From positions 1 to 37,954 of the forward strand of contig JBPCMU010000044.1 in NCBI GenBank assembly GCA_051001975.1: DNA of 37,954 nt, read 5' to 3'. Shown here piece by piece: positions 7,539 through 14,347 of the stretch. Position 1 is the first letter of the stretch, and each line of letters opens with the position of its first letter. The DNA comes from DATAEG01 sp051001975. GTDB lineage: Bacteria; Actinomycetota; Actinomycetes; Mycobacteriales; Jatrophihabitantaceae. The position numbers and the translations under genes were made by a program. The notes beneath the pieces were generated by a model. It saw nothing but the letters and a program-made list of their open reading frames with translations. It was not told where the DNA came from and made no database searches.

Positions 7539-8078
7539 ATGGCGAGCGGAGCGGGCAGCGCGACGAGGGGCGAACCCGACCTGATCGCGCTGTACGACGA
7601 CGCCGTGCGGTACGTGTACGGCTACCTATTCAGCAGGTGTGGCGCCGTCTCCCTGGCCGAAGATCTGACCTCGGAGACATTCCTGGCAGCTGCGGATGCA
7701 GTTCGGGCCGGCACCGCCCCGGCGCTCAGCACCGCCTGGTTGATCGGCGTCGCCCGGCACAAGTTGGCTGACCACTGGCGCCACGAGGCCCGCGAGACCG
7801 CACGGCTGCGGGCGGTGACGCCACTGGCCGAGGCCACCGACGATCCGTGGGAGGAGTTGCTCGATCGTGATCTCGCCTGGCAGACGCTCGCCGCCTTGCC
7901 ACCGCAGCACCGCGCCGCGCTGACGTTGCGTTACGTGGACGACTTGCCGGTCCCCGCCTGCGCTGAGGCGTTGGGCCGGTCGGTGCACGCCACCGAGTCG
8001 CTGCTGACGCGGGCCAAGTCCGCATTCCGCTGCGCGTATCCCGAACCCCGCTCACCGAGAGGAGGAGCCGATGCCTGA
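7539..8078 (+). CDS. ECF-type RNA polymerase sigma factor
   Basis: A 179-aa sigma-70 family protein. Region 2 spans about residues 12-80 (LYDDAVRYVYGYLF, SLAEDLTSETFLAA, TAWLIGVARHKLADHWR) and region 4 about 110-165 (LPPQHRAALTLRYVDDLPVPACAEALGRSVHATESLLTRAK). The ATG at 7539 is chosen because it begins the family-like N-terminus; its ribosome site is weak, and the longer frame from 7350 runs through the inverted repeat. Its stop overlaps the start of the VOC gene by 8 nt, a coupled pair known in actinobacteria. No classical zinc-finger anti-sigma gene is adjacent. Promoters controlled are unknown. Confidence 0.88.
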   Translation: MASGAGSATRGEPDLIALYDDAVRYVYGYLFSRCGAVSLAEDLTSETFLAAADAVRAGTAPALSTAWLIGVARHKLADHWRHEARETARLRAVTPLAEATDDPWEELLDRDLAWQTLAALPPQHRAALTLRYVDDLPVPACAEALGRSVHATESLLTRAKSAFRCAYPEPRSPRGGADA

Positions 8079-9339
8079 CCTCGATCCGTTGTCGATCCTG
8101 TCGACCGACATCACCCCGACGCCCGCCGCCGCCTCCTTCACCGACGAGCTGCGGACCCGGCTGGAACGGGTTCTGACGCTACCCAGAGGAGTAATGAGCA
8201 TGACCGCGACGCCGACGCCCCCGCCTGCCGTCGAAAGAGTGCCCCGGCCGGGCGCGTTGCCCTACCTCGCAGTGCCCGACGCGCGGCGCGCGATCGAGTT
8301 CTACCGGGCGGTCTTCGCTGCCGAGGTGGTCGGGGATCCCTACGTGATGGACGACGGACGGATCGGGCACTGCGAGCTGGCGATGGGCGGCGGCATCGTC
8401 TATCTGGCTGATGCGCACCCGGAGATCGGTGTTGTCGCACCGGATCCGAGCGGTGCGTCGGTGTCGCTGGTGATCGCGGTCGAGGACACCGACGCAGCGC
8501 TGCAACGGGTCCGCAATGCAGGCGGGACGGTGCAGCGCGAACCGTACGAGAACTACGGCGCCCGCATCGCTACGGTCCTCGATCCGGCCGGGCATCGCTG
8601 GATGCTCAGCGGCCCGGTCACCGCTTCGGAATCGGCCGAACCGATTCGCCACGGCGACGTCGGATACGTCTCCTGGAACACTCCGGACGCCGATCGGGCG
8701 GCGCGCTTCTGGGGCATCGTGCTGGGGTGGACCTATGAGACAGACAGCGGGCCACGACGACGGGTACGCGATACCTCGATCCACACCGGCATCGACGGCG
8801 GGCACGAAACGAGCACGCTGTTCTGCTGCTACGCGGTGGATGACGTCGACGAGGCGGCCGCCGCGGTGCGTGCGGCCGGTGCAACGGTGCTCGACGTCCA
8901 AGAACCGCCGTGGGGCCGGACGGTGGACTGCACGGACCCGCAAGGGTTGAGCTTCGCAATGTTCCAGCGCGGCTCGGATACACCGCGGCTCGCTCAGAAC
9001 GGGTCTCGGACCGGCGATGCGTCCTACCTGACCTACCGCACCCCGGACTCGCAGACCTTCCGGGGCTTCTACGGTGCGGTGCTGGGCTGGACGTTCGCCC
9101 CCGGCCGGGTCGAGGACGGCTGGCAGGTCAATGGCTGCGCGCCGATGAGCGGGGTTGCCGGTGACGCCGCGGCCGCCTCGATCGTCCCGATGTGGAAGGT
9201 GGCCGACGTGGTTGCCGCCGTCGAACGCGTCGTCGCGGCGGGCGGCCGCGTGATCGAGGCTCCGTCGCAGCAGCCCTACGGGATGACTTCCGAATGTGAG
9301 GACGACCAGGGCGGACGCTTTTACCTCGGCAACGCCTGA
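8071..9339 (+). CDS. triple-VOC (glyoxalase-like) protein coupled to an ECF sigma factor
   Basis: A 422-aa protein with three VOC/glyoxalase-superfamily domains at about residues 62-181 (LPYLAVPDARRAIEFYRAVF), 195-299 (GYVSWNTPDADRAARFWGIVLGW) and 314-422 (SYLTYRTPDSQTFRGFYGAVLGW). The first 45 residues (FTDELRTRLERVLTLPRG) recall N-terminal segments of sigma-linked VOC proteins and could contact the sigma factor; that is inference. GAGAGGAGGAGCC precedes ATG 8071. A second good ribosome site (AGAGGAG) precedes in-frame ATGs at 8194 and 8200, which would make a form without this N-terminus. VOC domains bind small molecules, catalytically or as resistance proteins; the ligand is unknown. The gene converges on the MBL gene with a 12-nt gap. 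Confidence 0.87.
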   Translation: MPDLDPLSILSTDITPTPAAASFTDELRTRLERVLTLPRGVMSMTATPTPPPAVERVPRPGALPYLAVPDARRAIEFYRAVFAAEVVGDPYVMDDGRIGHCELAMGGGIVYLADAHPEIGVVAPDPSGASVSLVIAVEDTDAALQRVRNAGGTVQREPYENYGARIATVLDPAGHRWMLSGPVTASESAEPIRHGDVGYVSWNTPDADRAARFWGIVLGWTYETDSGPRRRVRDTSIHTGIDGGHETSTLFCCYAVDDVDEAAAAVRAAGATVLDVQEPPWGRTVDCTDPQGLSFAMFQRGSDTPRLAQNGSRTGDASYLTYRTPDSQTFRGFYGAVLGWTFAPGRVEDGWQVNGCAPMSGVAGDAAAASIVPMWKVADVVAAVERVVAAGGRVIEAPSQQPYGMTSECEDDQGGRFYLGNA

Positions 9340-9351
9340 CTCCCCGGCGTT

Positions 9352-9981
9352 TCAGCGACCGCGGTCGATCCACTCCTGCAGGCTCAACGACTCCGAGCCG
9401 ATGCTGGTGTCCGGGCCGTGCCCAGTGTGCACCGCGGTGCGTCCGGGCAACGTCAACAGCCGATCGCGGATCGACTCGATGATGGTCGGGAAGTCGCTGA
9501 ACGAACGACCCGTCGCACCCGGCCCACCGCGGAACAGGGTGTCACCGCTGAACACGGCTTCCAGAGACGGGGCGTAGAAGCACACCGATCCCGGTGAGTG
9601 CCCCGGCGTGTGCACCACCTGGACGTGGGTGCCGGCGACGGTGAGGCGTTGCTCGGCGCCGAGCCCTTGCGGCAGCGGGGTATCGGGGTGCGCCAGCTTC
9701 CAGAGCGGGTGGTCGGCGGGATGCAGCAGGATCGGCGCACCGGTCATCATCGAGAGGAACGGTGCGGCGCTGACGTGGTCGTCATGTCCGTGTGTGCAGG
9801 CAATCGCGATCACCTTGCGGTGCCCGATCGCCTCGACGATCGGCCGGGCGTCGTGCGCCGCGTCGATGACCAGCACCTGGTGGTCGTCGCCGATCAGCCA
9901 GACGTTGTTGTCCACGTCCCAGGTGCCGCCGTCCAGGGAGAACGTCCCGGACGTGACCACCTTCTCGATGCGCACCGCCAT
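9352..9981 (-). CDS. MBL-fold metallo-hydrolase linked to mscR
   Basis: A 209-aa single-domain metallo-beta-lactamase-fold hydrolase. Metal ligands are visible: THGHDDH (His64, His66, Asp68, His69), His128 in HTPGHSPGS, Asp147 in FSGDTLF and His188 in HTGHGP, a glyoxalase II-like set. It starts at ATG 9981, 11 nt after the mscR stop, with a GCGAGGG ribosome site. The pair mscR plus MBL also occurs in mycobacteria (Rv2259-Rv2260). The likely role is hydrolysis of the thioester S-formylmycothiol made by MscR, completing formaldehyde oxidation to formate; this is inferred from context. Confidence 0.88.
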   Translation of the reverse strand: MAVRIEKVVTSGTFSLDGGTWDVDNNVWLIGDDHQVLVIDAAHDARPIVEAIGHRKVIAIACTHGHDDHVSAAPFLSMMTGAPILLHPADHPLWKLAHPDTPLPQGLGAEQRLTVAGTHVQVVHTPGHSPGSVCFYAPSLEAVFSGDTLFRGGPGATGRSFSDFPTIIESIRDRLLTLPGRTAVHTGHGPDTSIGSESLSLQEWIDRGR

Positions 9982-9992
9982 GAAGCCCTCGC

Positions 9993-11078
9993 CTACAGGA
10001 CCACTACCGAGCGAAGGACCTCGCCGGTGTGCATCCTGTCGAAGGCCGCCTCGACGCCGTCCAGCGCGATTGTCTCGCTGACGAACGCGTCGAGGTCCAG
10101 ACGCTTCTGCAGGTAGAGGTCGATGAGCATCGGGAAGTCGCGGGACGGGAGACAGTCGCCGTACCAGGACGACTTCAACGACCCGCCGCGGCCGAAGAAG
10201 TCCAGCAACGGCATCTCCAGCGTCATGTCCGGCGTCGGTACACCGACCAGGACCACCGTGCCGGCCAGGTCCCGCGCGTAGAAAGCCTGCTTCCAGGTTT
10301 CCGGCCGGCCCACCGCATCGATGACGACGTCGGCGCCGAACCCGCAGGTCAGCGACTGGATCGCCTCTACCGGATCCTGGTCCTTCGCGTTGACGGTATG
10401 GGTAGCGCCCAGGCCGGTGGCCCACTCCAGCTTGCGCGGGTCGACGTCCACCGCGATCACGGTGCTCGCGCCGGCCAGCCTGGCACCGGCGATCGCGGCG
10501 TTGCCCACCCCGCCGCAGCCGATGACGGCGACCGAGTCACCGCGCCCGACGTTGCCGGTGTTGATCGCGGCGCCCAGGCCTGCCATCACGCCGCAGCCGA
10601 GCAGCCCGGCGGCGGTGGCCGGTGCGGCCGGGTCAACCTTGGTGCACTGCCCGGCAGCGACGAGCGTCTTGTCGGCGAACGCGCCGATGCCCAGCGCCGG
10701 TGACAGCTCGGTGCCGTCCTCCAACGTCATCTTCTGCGTCGCATTGTGGGTGTTGAAGCAGTACCAGGGCCGCCCGCGCAGGCAGGCCCGGCAGGTCCCG
10801 CAGACCGCCCGCCAATTCAGGATCACGAAGTCGCCCGGCGCCACCTCGGTGACGCCTGCGCCGACCGCTTCGACGATTCCGGCCGCCTCGTGCCCGAGCA
10901 GGAACGGGAACTCGTCGTTGATGCCGCCTTCGCGGTAATGCAAGTCGGTATGACAGACGCCGCAAGCCTGAACCTGAACGAGAGCTTCACCCGGGCCTGG
11001 GTCCGGAACCAGAATCGTTTCAACGGTGACCGGTGCGCCTTTGCTGCGTGCGATGACTCCACGTACCCGATGCGTCAT
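9993..11078 (-). CDS. mscR: S-(hydroxymethyl)mycothiol dehydrogenase
   Basis: A 361-aa zinc-dependent medium-chain alcohol dehydrogenase. Catalytic zinc residues sit at Cys42 (GVCHTD) and His63-Glu64 (GHE); structural zinc uses Cys93, Cys96, Cys99 and Cys107. The Rossmann motif is GCGGVGNAAIAGARLAGA. The sequence resembles NAD/mycothiol-dependent formaldehyde dehydrogenase (MscR/AdhE2), which oxidises S-hydroxymethylmycothiol formed from formaldehyde and mycothiol and also handles S-nitrosomycothiol. It is followed 11 nt later by the MBL hydrolase. A GGGAAG ribosome site precedes the ATG. Confidence 0.9.
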   Translation of the reverse strand: MTHRVRGVIARSKGAPVTVETILVPDPGPGEALVQVQACGVCHTDLHYREGGINDEFPFLLGHEAAGIVEAVGAGVTEVAPGDFVILNWRAVCGTCRACLRGRPWYCFNTHNATQKMTLEDGTELSPALGIGAFADKTLVAAGQCTKVDPAAPATAAGLLGCGVMAGLGAAINTGNVGRGDSVAVIGCGGVGNAAIAGARLAGASTVIAVDVDPRKLEWATGLGATHTVNAKDQDPVEAIQSLTCGFGADVVIDAVGRPETWKQAFYARDLAGTVVLVGVPTPDMTLEMPLLDFFGRGGSLKSSWYGDCLPSRDFPMLIDLYLQKRLDLDAFVSETIALDGVEAAFDRMHTGEVLRSVVVL

Positions 11079-11200
11079 GCAACTTCCCGTCTGTCCTGGC
11101 CCAGGATCCGGTTCGACGTGACCGTATCCGACCGCCGCTGAGAGTTCACCGCCGGTGTGACGTCCCTACCCCAAAGCCCCGGCGTCGCAAGGGATTCGTG

Positions 11201-11914
11201 TTACAGCGGGAAGAGCTCGAATACCGCCGCGAGCCGATCATCAAAGCGTTCGGCCGCCGACTCGGCGACCTGCCGCAGGAATACCGCCGGGTCCGGGCCA
11301 CCGAGCGCGCGCAGGTACTCGGCATGACAGCGCAGCGACTCGACGCCGAGATCGAACGTGTCGGTGATGTCGACCGCGTGCCCGGAGTCGGGTGACGCCA
11401 CCACGGCGAGGTACTTGACCCCGGACCACGGCTCTGCGTCGGAGTCGGTGAACAGCCAGCGGTTCGCCGCGTCACGGACTGCATCGATGGTGGCCAGCCC
11501 AGTGTTGCGGTGGTCGGCCATGTTCAGCATCACGCCGCCGAACGTCTCGCGATGGTTCACCGCGAACACGACCTCCGGCCGGTGTCGACGGATCGCCAAG
11601 GCAATATCGCGACGCAGCGGGAGGCCGTACTCGATCAAGCCGTCCGGGTAGTCGAGAAACTCGACCTCCTCGACACCGACGACGGCCGAGCTGTTGATCT
11701 GCTCCTGCACGCGCACCCCGGCGCACTCGCCGGGCTCCATGTCGTCGATGCCGGCCTCACCACGGGTGACCAGCAGGTATCCGATCCGCTTGCCCTGCCT
11801 GGTCCAACGCGCGACCGCGGCAGCACCGCCGTATTCCATGTCATCGGGATGGGCCACCACCACCAGACCGCTGAACCAGTCTTCCGGGAACTCGGCGAGC
11901 GTGGGCGGCATCAT
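11201..11914 (-). CDS. PIG-L/LmbE family zinc deacetylase (MshB/Mca-like)
   Basis: A 237-aa PIG-L superfamily protein with the zinc motif AHPDD (His22, Asp24, Asp25) and the third ligand His135 in NMADHRNTG. Members remove acetyl groups from N-acetylglucosamine-type substrates; MshB and Mca act in mycothiol synthesis and detoxification. Its position upstream of mscR on the same strand (122-bp gap) is suggestive, but the sequence is not specific enough to call mshB or mca. It is divergent from the PGPGW gene. Confidence 0.87.
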   Translation of the reverse strand: MMPPTLAEFPEDWFSGLVVVAHPDDMEYGGAAAVARWTRQGKRIGYLLVTRGEAGIDDMEPGECAGVRVQEQINSSAVVGVEEVEFLDYPDGLIEYGLPLRRDIALAIRRHRPEVVFAVNHRETFGGVMLNMADHRNTGLATIDAVRDAANRWLFTDSDAEPWSGVKYLAVVASPDSGHAVDITDTFDLGVESLRCHAEYLRALGGPDPAVFLRQVAESAAERFDDRLAAVFELFPL

Positions 11915-11964
11915 GCCGCGATGCTAGTGGCCAGTGCTCAAATCCGGGTGCGGCAGGTTCGGCC

Positions 11965-11990
11965 GGAACCAGGCCACCGGGCGGTACGTT
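11965..11990 (+). promoter_or_regulatory. possible ECF (SigR/SigH-type) promoter
   Basis: GGAAC (11965-11969), 18 nt, then GTT (11988-11990) fits the GGAAT/C-N18-GTT pattern of actinobacterial SigR/SigH thiol-stress promoters. It points toward the PGPGW gene, whose ATG is 46 nt further on. GGTTC-N5-GAACC (11956-11970) overlaps the -35. Such short patterns arise by chance. Confidence 0.3.
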
Positions 11991-12036
11991 TCCCGGGCAG
12001 AGACCAGACACCTGAAAGGGCCGGCTGCGCACCACG

Positions 12037-12495
12037 ATGAGAACGTTCCGGGCGATCTTCCTCACCGTGCTCGGCTGGTTGCTGTTACTCGCCGGCCTCG
12101 CCGCTATCGTGCTGCCCGGGCCGGGACTGCTGCTCATCGTCGCCGGCCTCGCCGTCCTGTCCAACGAGTACGAGTGGGCCCGGCGGCGGGTCGCACCGGT
12201 GCGGCGCAAGGCATTCCAGGTAGCCCGCGCCGGAGTGGACAGCGTGCCGCGCATCCTGGTCAGCCTGCTGGGTGCCGCGTGCCTGTTCGCCGCCGCTTGG
12301 ATCTGGTGGCGGGACCCGAAGATCCCGGAAATCTGGATCCTCGGGCCGCAGCTACCGGCGGGTGGCTGGGCGACCGGGCTCGGCCTGGCCGCCTCCGGAC
12401 TGCTCGCGCTCGGACTGATCGTCTACAGCGTCGTGGTGTTCCGCTTCATGCATCAGGACTTGGACTCCCCCGACGACCACCCTCTGCTGCGCTGA
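12037..12495 (+). CDS. PGPGW-family membrane protein (TIGR02611-like)
   Basis: A 152-aa integral membrane protein. The first half has the family signature LPGPGLLLIVAGLAVLS between two hydrophobic segments (about 7-25 and 30-42), followed by a basic stretch (WARRRVAPVRRKAFQ). Two more hydrophobic segments lie at about 70-90 and 108-132. The second half appears to be an extra pair of transmembrane helices compared with short PGPGW proteins. Function is unknown. It is 16 nt upstream of the SUFU-domain gene. Confidence 0.8.
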   Translation: MRTFRAIFLTVLGWLLLLAGLAAIVLPGPGLLLIVAGLAVLSNEYEWARRRVAPVRRKAFQVARAGVDSVPRILVSLLGAACLFAAAWIWWRDPKIPEIWILGPQLPAGGWATGLGLAASGLLALGLIVYSVVVFRFMHQDLDSPDDHPLLR

Positions 12496-12511
12496 GTCAC
12501 TACCCTGCGGG

Positions 12512-13132
12512 ATGTCTCGCCGTGACCAGGAACGCGCTGGCAAGAACGAACCGCAGCCGACTCTGGCGCGAAACTATCGAGAGCTCCGCGCGATCGCGCA
12601 CTTCGATCGAGTGCTGGGGCGCGGCAAGTCCGCCCATGGTCACGTGTCTGGTGACGGCCCGGTCATAGTGCTGAGCTACGTGGACATCGTGGTGGGGGTT
12701 ATCCATTTCGCGACGCTCGGCTTCTCCAGCCTCAACGTCACCGTGCGTTACCCGACCGAACTGGTGTGCTCGGTCCGGCCCGACCAGGCGGAGGCCGGCT
12801 ATCAACTGTTGATCAGAGCGATGCAGCTGATCGAGCAGAACCCCGAAACGCCCTGCACCTTCGGCACTAACGGCGAGTTCGGCGATCCCGTGGTGGGGAC
12901 AGCTTTGCGTGGGGTTCTCTTCACAGAGAGTGTCTGGTCCGACGAACTGACCGTGGTGTGGGATCCCCGCGAGGAGGTCGAGCTGGTGGTATTCACCGTC
13001 CTCCCACTGCTCGAGGAAGAACTCGCGTTCATCGCCGAGAGCGATATGGATGCCTGGGACGAGGAGTTGAGCGCCACCTCGGTCGACGTGTTCGACCTGC
13101 ACCGCACGCAGCCGATCACCCTGCACCGCTGA
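12512..13132 (+). CDS. suppressor-of-fused (SUFU) domain protein
   Basis: A 206-aa soluble protein. From about residue 75 the pattern matches bacterial SUFU-domain proteins: ELVCSVRPDQAEAGYQLLIRAMQLIEQN, then LRGVLFTESVWSDEL and VELVVFTVLPLLEEELAFIAE. The N-terminal 35 residues are charged. In many bacteria such proteins lie near polymorphic toxin or immunity genes, but none is present here; the neighbours are a PGPGW gene and a convergent rodA (3-nt gap). No enzymatic function is known. The ribosome site before ATG 12512 is weak (GCGGG). Confidence 0.68.
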   Translation: MSRRDQERAGKNEPQPTLARNYRELRAIAHFDRVLGRGKSAHGHVSGDGPVIVLSYVDIVVGVIHFATLGFSSLNVTVRYPTELVCSVRPDQAEAGYQLLIRAMQLIEQNPETPCTFGTNGEFGDPVVGTALRGVLFTESVWSDELTVVWDPREEVELVVFTVLPLLEEELAFIAESDMDAWDEELSATSVDVFDLHRTQPITLHR

Positions 13133-13135
13133 CAG

Positions 13136-14347
13136 TCAACGCCGCAGCGTGGACGGAGCGAACAGGTCGCTGCCGCGCCGCACCACGAGCAGCATTCCGA
13201 TCGCCAGGGCGCCGGCGAACATCGACGAGCCACCGTAGGAGACGAACGGCAACGGCAGGCCGGTCACCGGGGTCATGCCGAGGTTCATCCCGATGTTCTG
13301 GAAGGTCTGGAAGGCGAACCAGCACACCACCCCGGTCGCCACGAGTCGGCCGATGCGATCGGCCCCGGCGGCGATGCGCAGCGCCCGCCACAGCAACACG
13401 CCATAAAGGCCGATGATCGCCAGGCTGCCGACGAAGCCGAGCTCTTCGCCTGCCGCACTGAACACGAAGTCAGTTTGCTGCTCCGGAACAAACCCGCCCT
13501 GGGTCTGCGGACCGTGGAACAAGCCCTTGCCGAGCAGCCCGCCGTGGGCGATGGCGATGCGCGCCTGGGTGATGTTGTACGCAGCGCCCTGGGTGTCGGA
13601 GTGCGGGTCGGTGAAGGCCCGGAACCGGGCCAGCTGATACTCAGCGAGGACGCCGGTCTTTACTGCCAGGATCGCACCGAGCACGCCGATGACGAGCAGG
13701 CCGACCGTCCAGCGGGCGGGAACGCCGGCGGCAAGCAGCACGCCGAACGCTGCCGCACCGACGACGAGAGCCGAGCCGAGGTCGGGCTGCAGCATGATCA
13801 GGCCGAGCGGCACGAGTGCCAGGCCGAGCGCGCTGAGGATGTCGCCGGCGCGTGGCGAGGCATCGACCGGTCGACCGATCGAACGCTGCCCGAACAGCAC
13901 CGCCAAGCCGAGGATCAGCCCGAGCTTGGCGAACTCGGCGGGCTGCACCTCGACGCCAGCGGGGAACCGGATCCAGGCGTGCGCGCCGTTGACCGTCGTG
14001 CCGAACAGCAACACCGCGACCAGCCCCAGACAGCTGGCCACGTAGAGCGCCGGGCCGAGCAACCGCAGCAGCCGCCGATCCACCTTCGCCAGCGCAATGA
14101 CGAGGCCGATGCCGATCACCATGTTCACCAGGTGCCGGACGAGGTAGGCGTTCGTACCGAACTGATTCTTCGTCGACGACCACACCAGCACCGCACCGAT
14201 GCAGGCCAACGCGAAAGCGCAGAAACAGAGCAACCAGTCGACTCCGGTTTGCGACGTGCCTCGAATGGACGGGCGCAGGTCCCGGCCGCCGGTCCACGGC
14301 TCGGCCGGCCGGATCGCGGCCGGCCGGACCGGCTCGGTGAGCGTCAT
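13136..14347 (-). CDS. rodA: RodA, SEDS-family peptidoglycan glycosyltransferase
   Basis: A 403-aa polytopic membrane protein of the FtsW/RodA/SpoVE family, which polymerises lipid II into glycan strands with its partner PBP2. About ten hydrophobic segments are present, with family blocks GAHAWIRFPAGVEVQPAEFAKLGLILGLA, LIMLQPDLGSALV, QTDFVFSAAGEELGFVG and GLPLPFVSYGGSSM. The ATG at 14347 overlaps the PBP2 stop (ATGA), indicating coupling. It is the last gene of the mreBCD-PBP2-rodA operon and converges on the SUFU gene. Confidence 0.94.
   Translation of the reverse strand: MTLTEPVRPAAIRPAEPWTGGRDLRPSIRGTSQTGVDWLLCFCAFALACIGAVLVWSSTKNQFGTNAYLVRHLVNMVIGIGLVIALAKVDRRLLRLLGPALYVASCLGLVAVLLFGTTVNGAHAWIRFPAGVEVQPAEFAKLGLILGLAVLFGQRSIGRPVDASPRAGDILSALGLALVPLGLIMLQPDLGSALVVGAAAFGVLLAAGVPARWTVGLLVIGVLGAILAVKTGVLAEYQLARFRAFTDPHSDTQGAAYNITQARIAIAHGGLLGKGLFHGPQTQGGFVPEQQTDFVFSAAGEELGFVGSLAIIGLYGVLLWRALRIAAGADRIGRLVATGVVCWFAFQTFQNIGMNLGMTPVTGLPLPFVSYGGSSMFAGALAIGMLLVVRRGSDLFAPSTLRR

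Noticed and set aside
13133..13135. Terminator between the convergent SUFU and rodA genes
   Set aside because: Only 3 nt separate the stops and no hairpin is evident.
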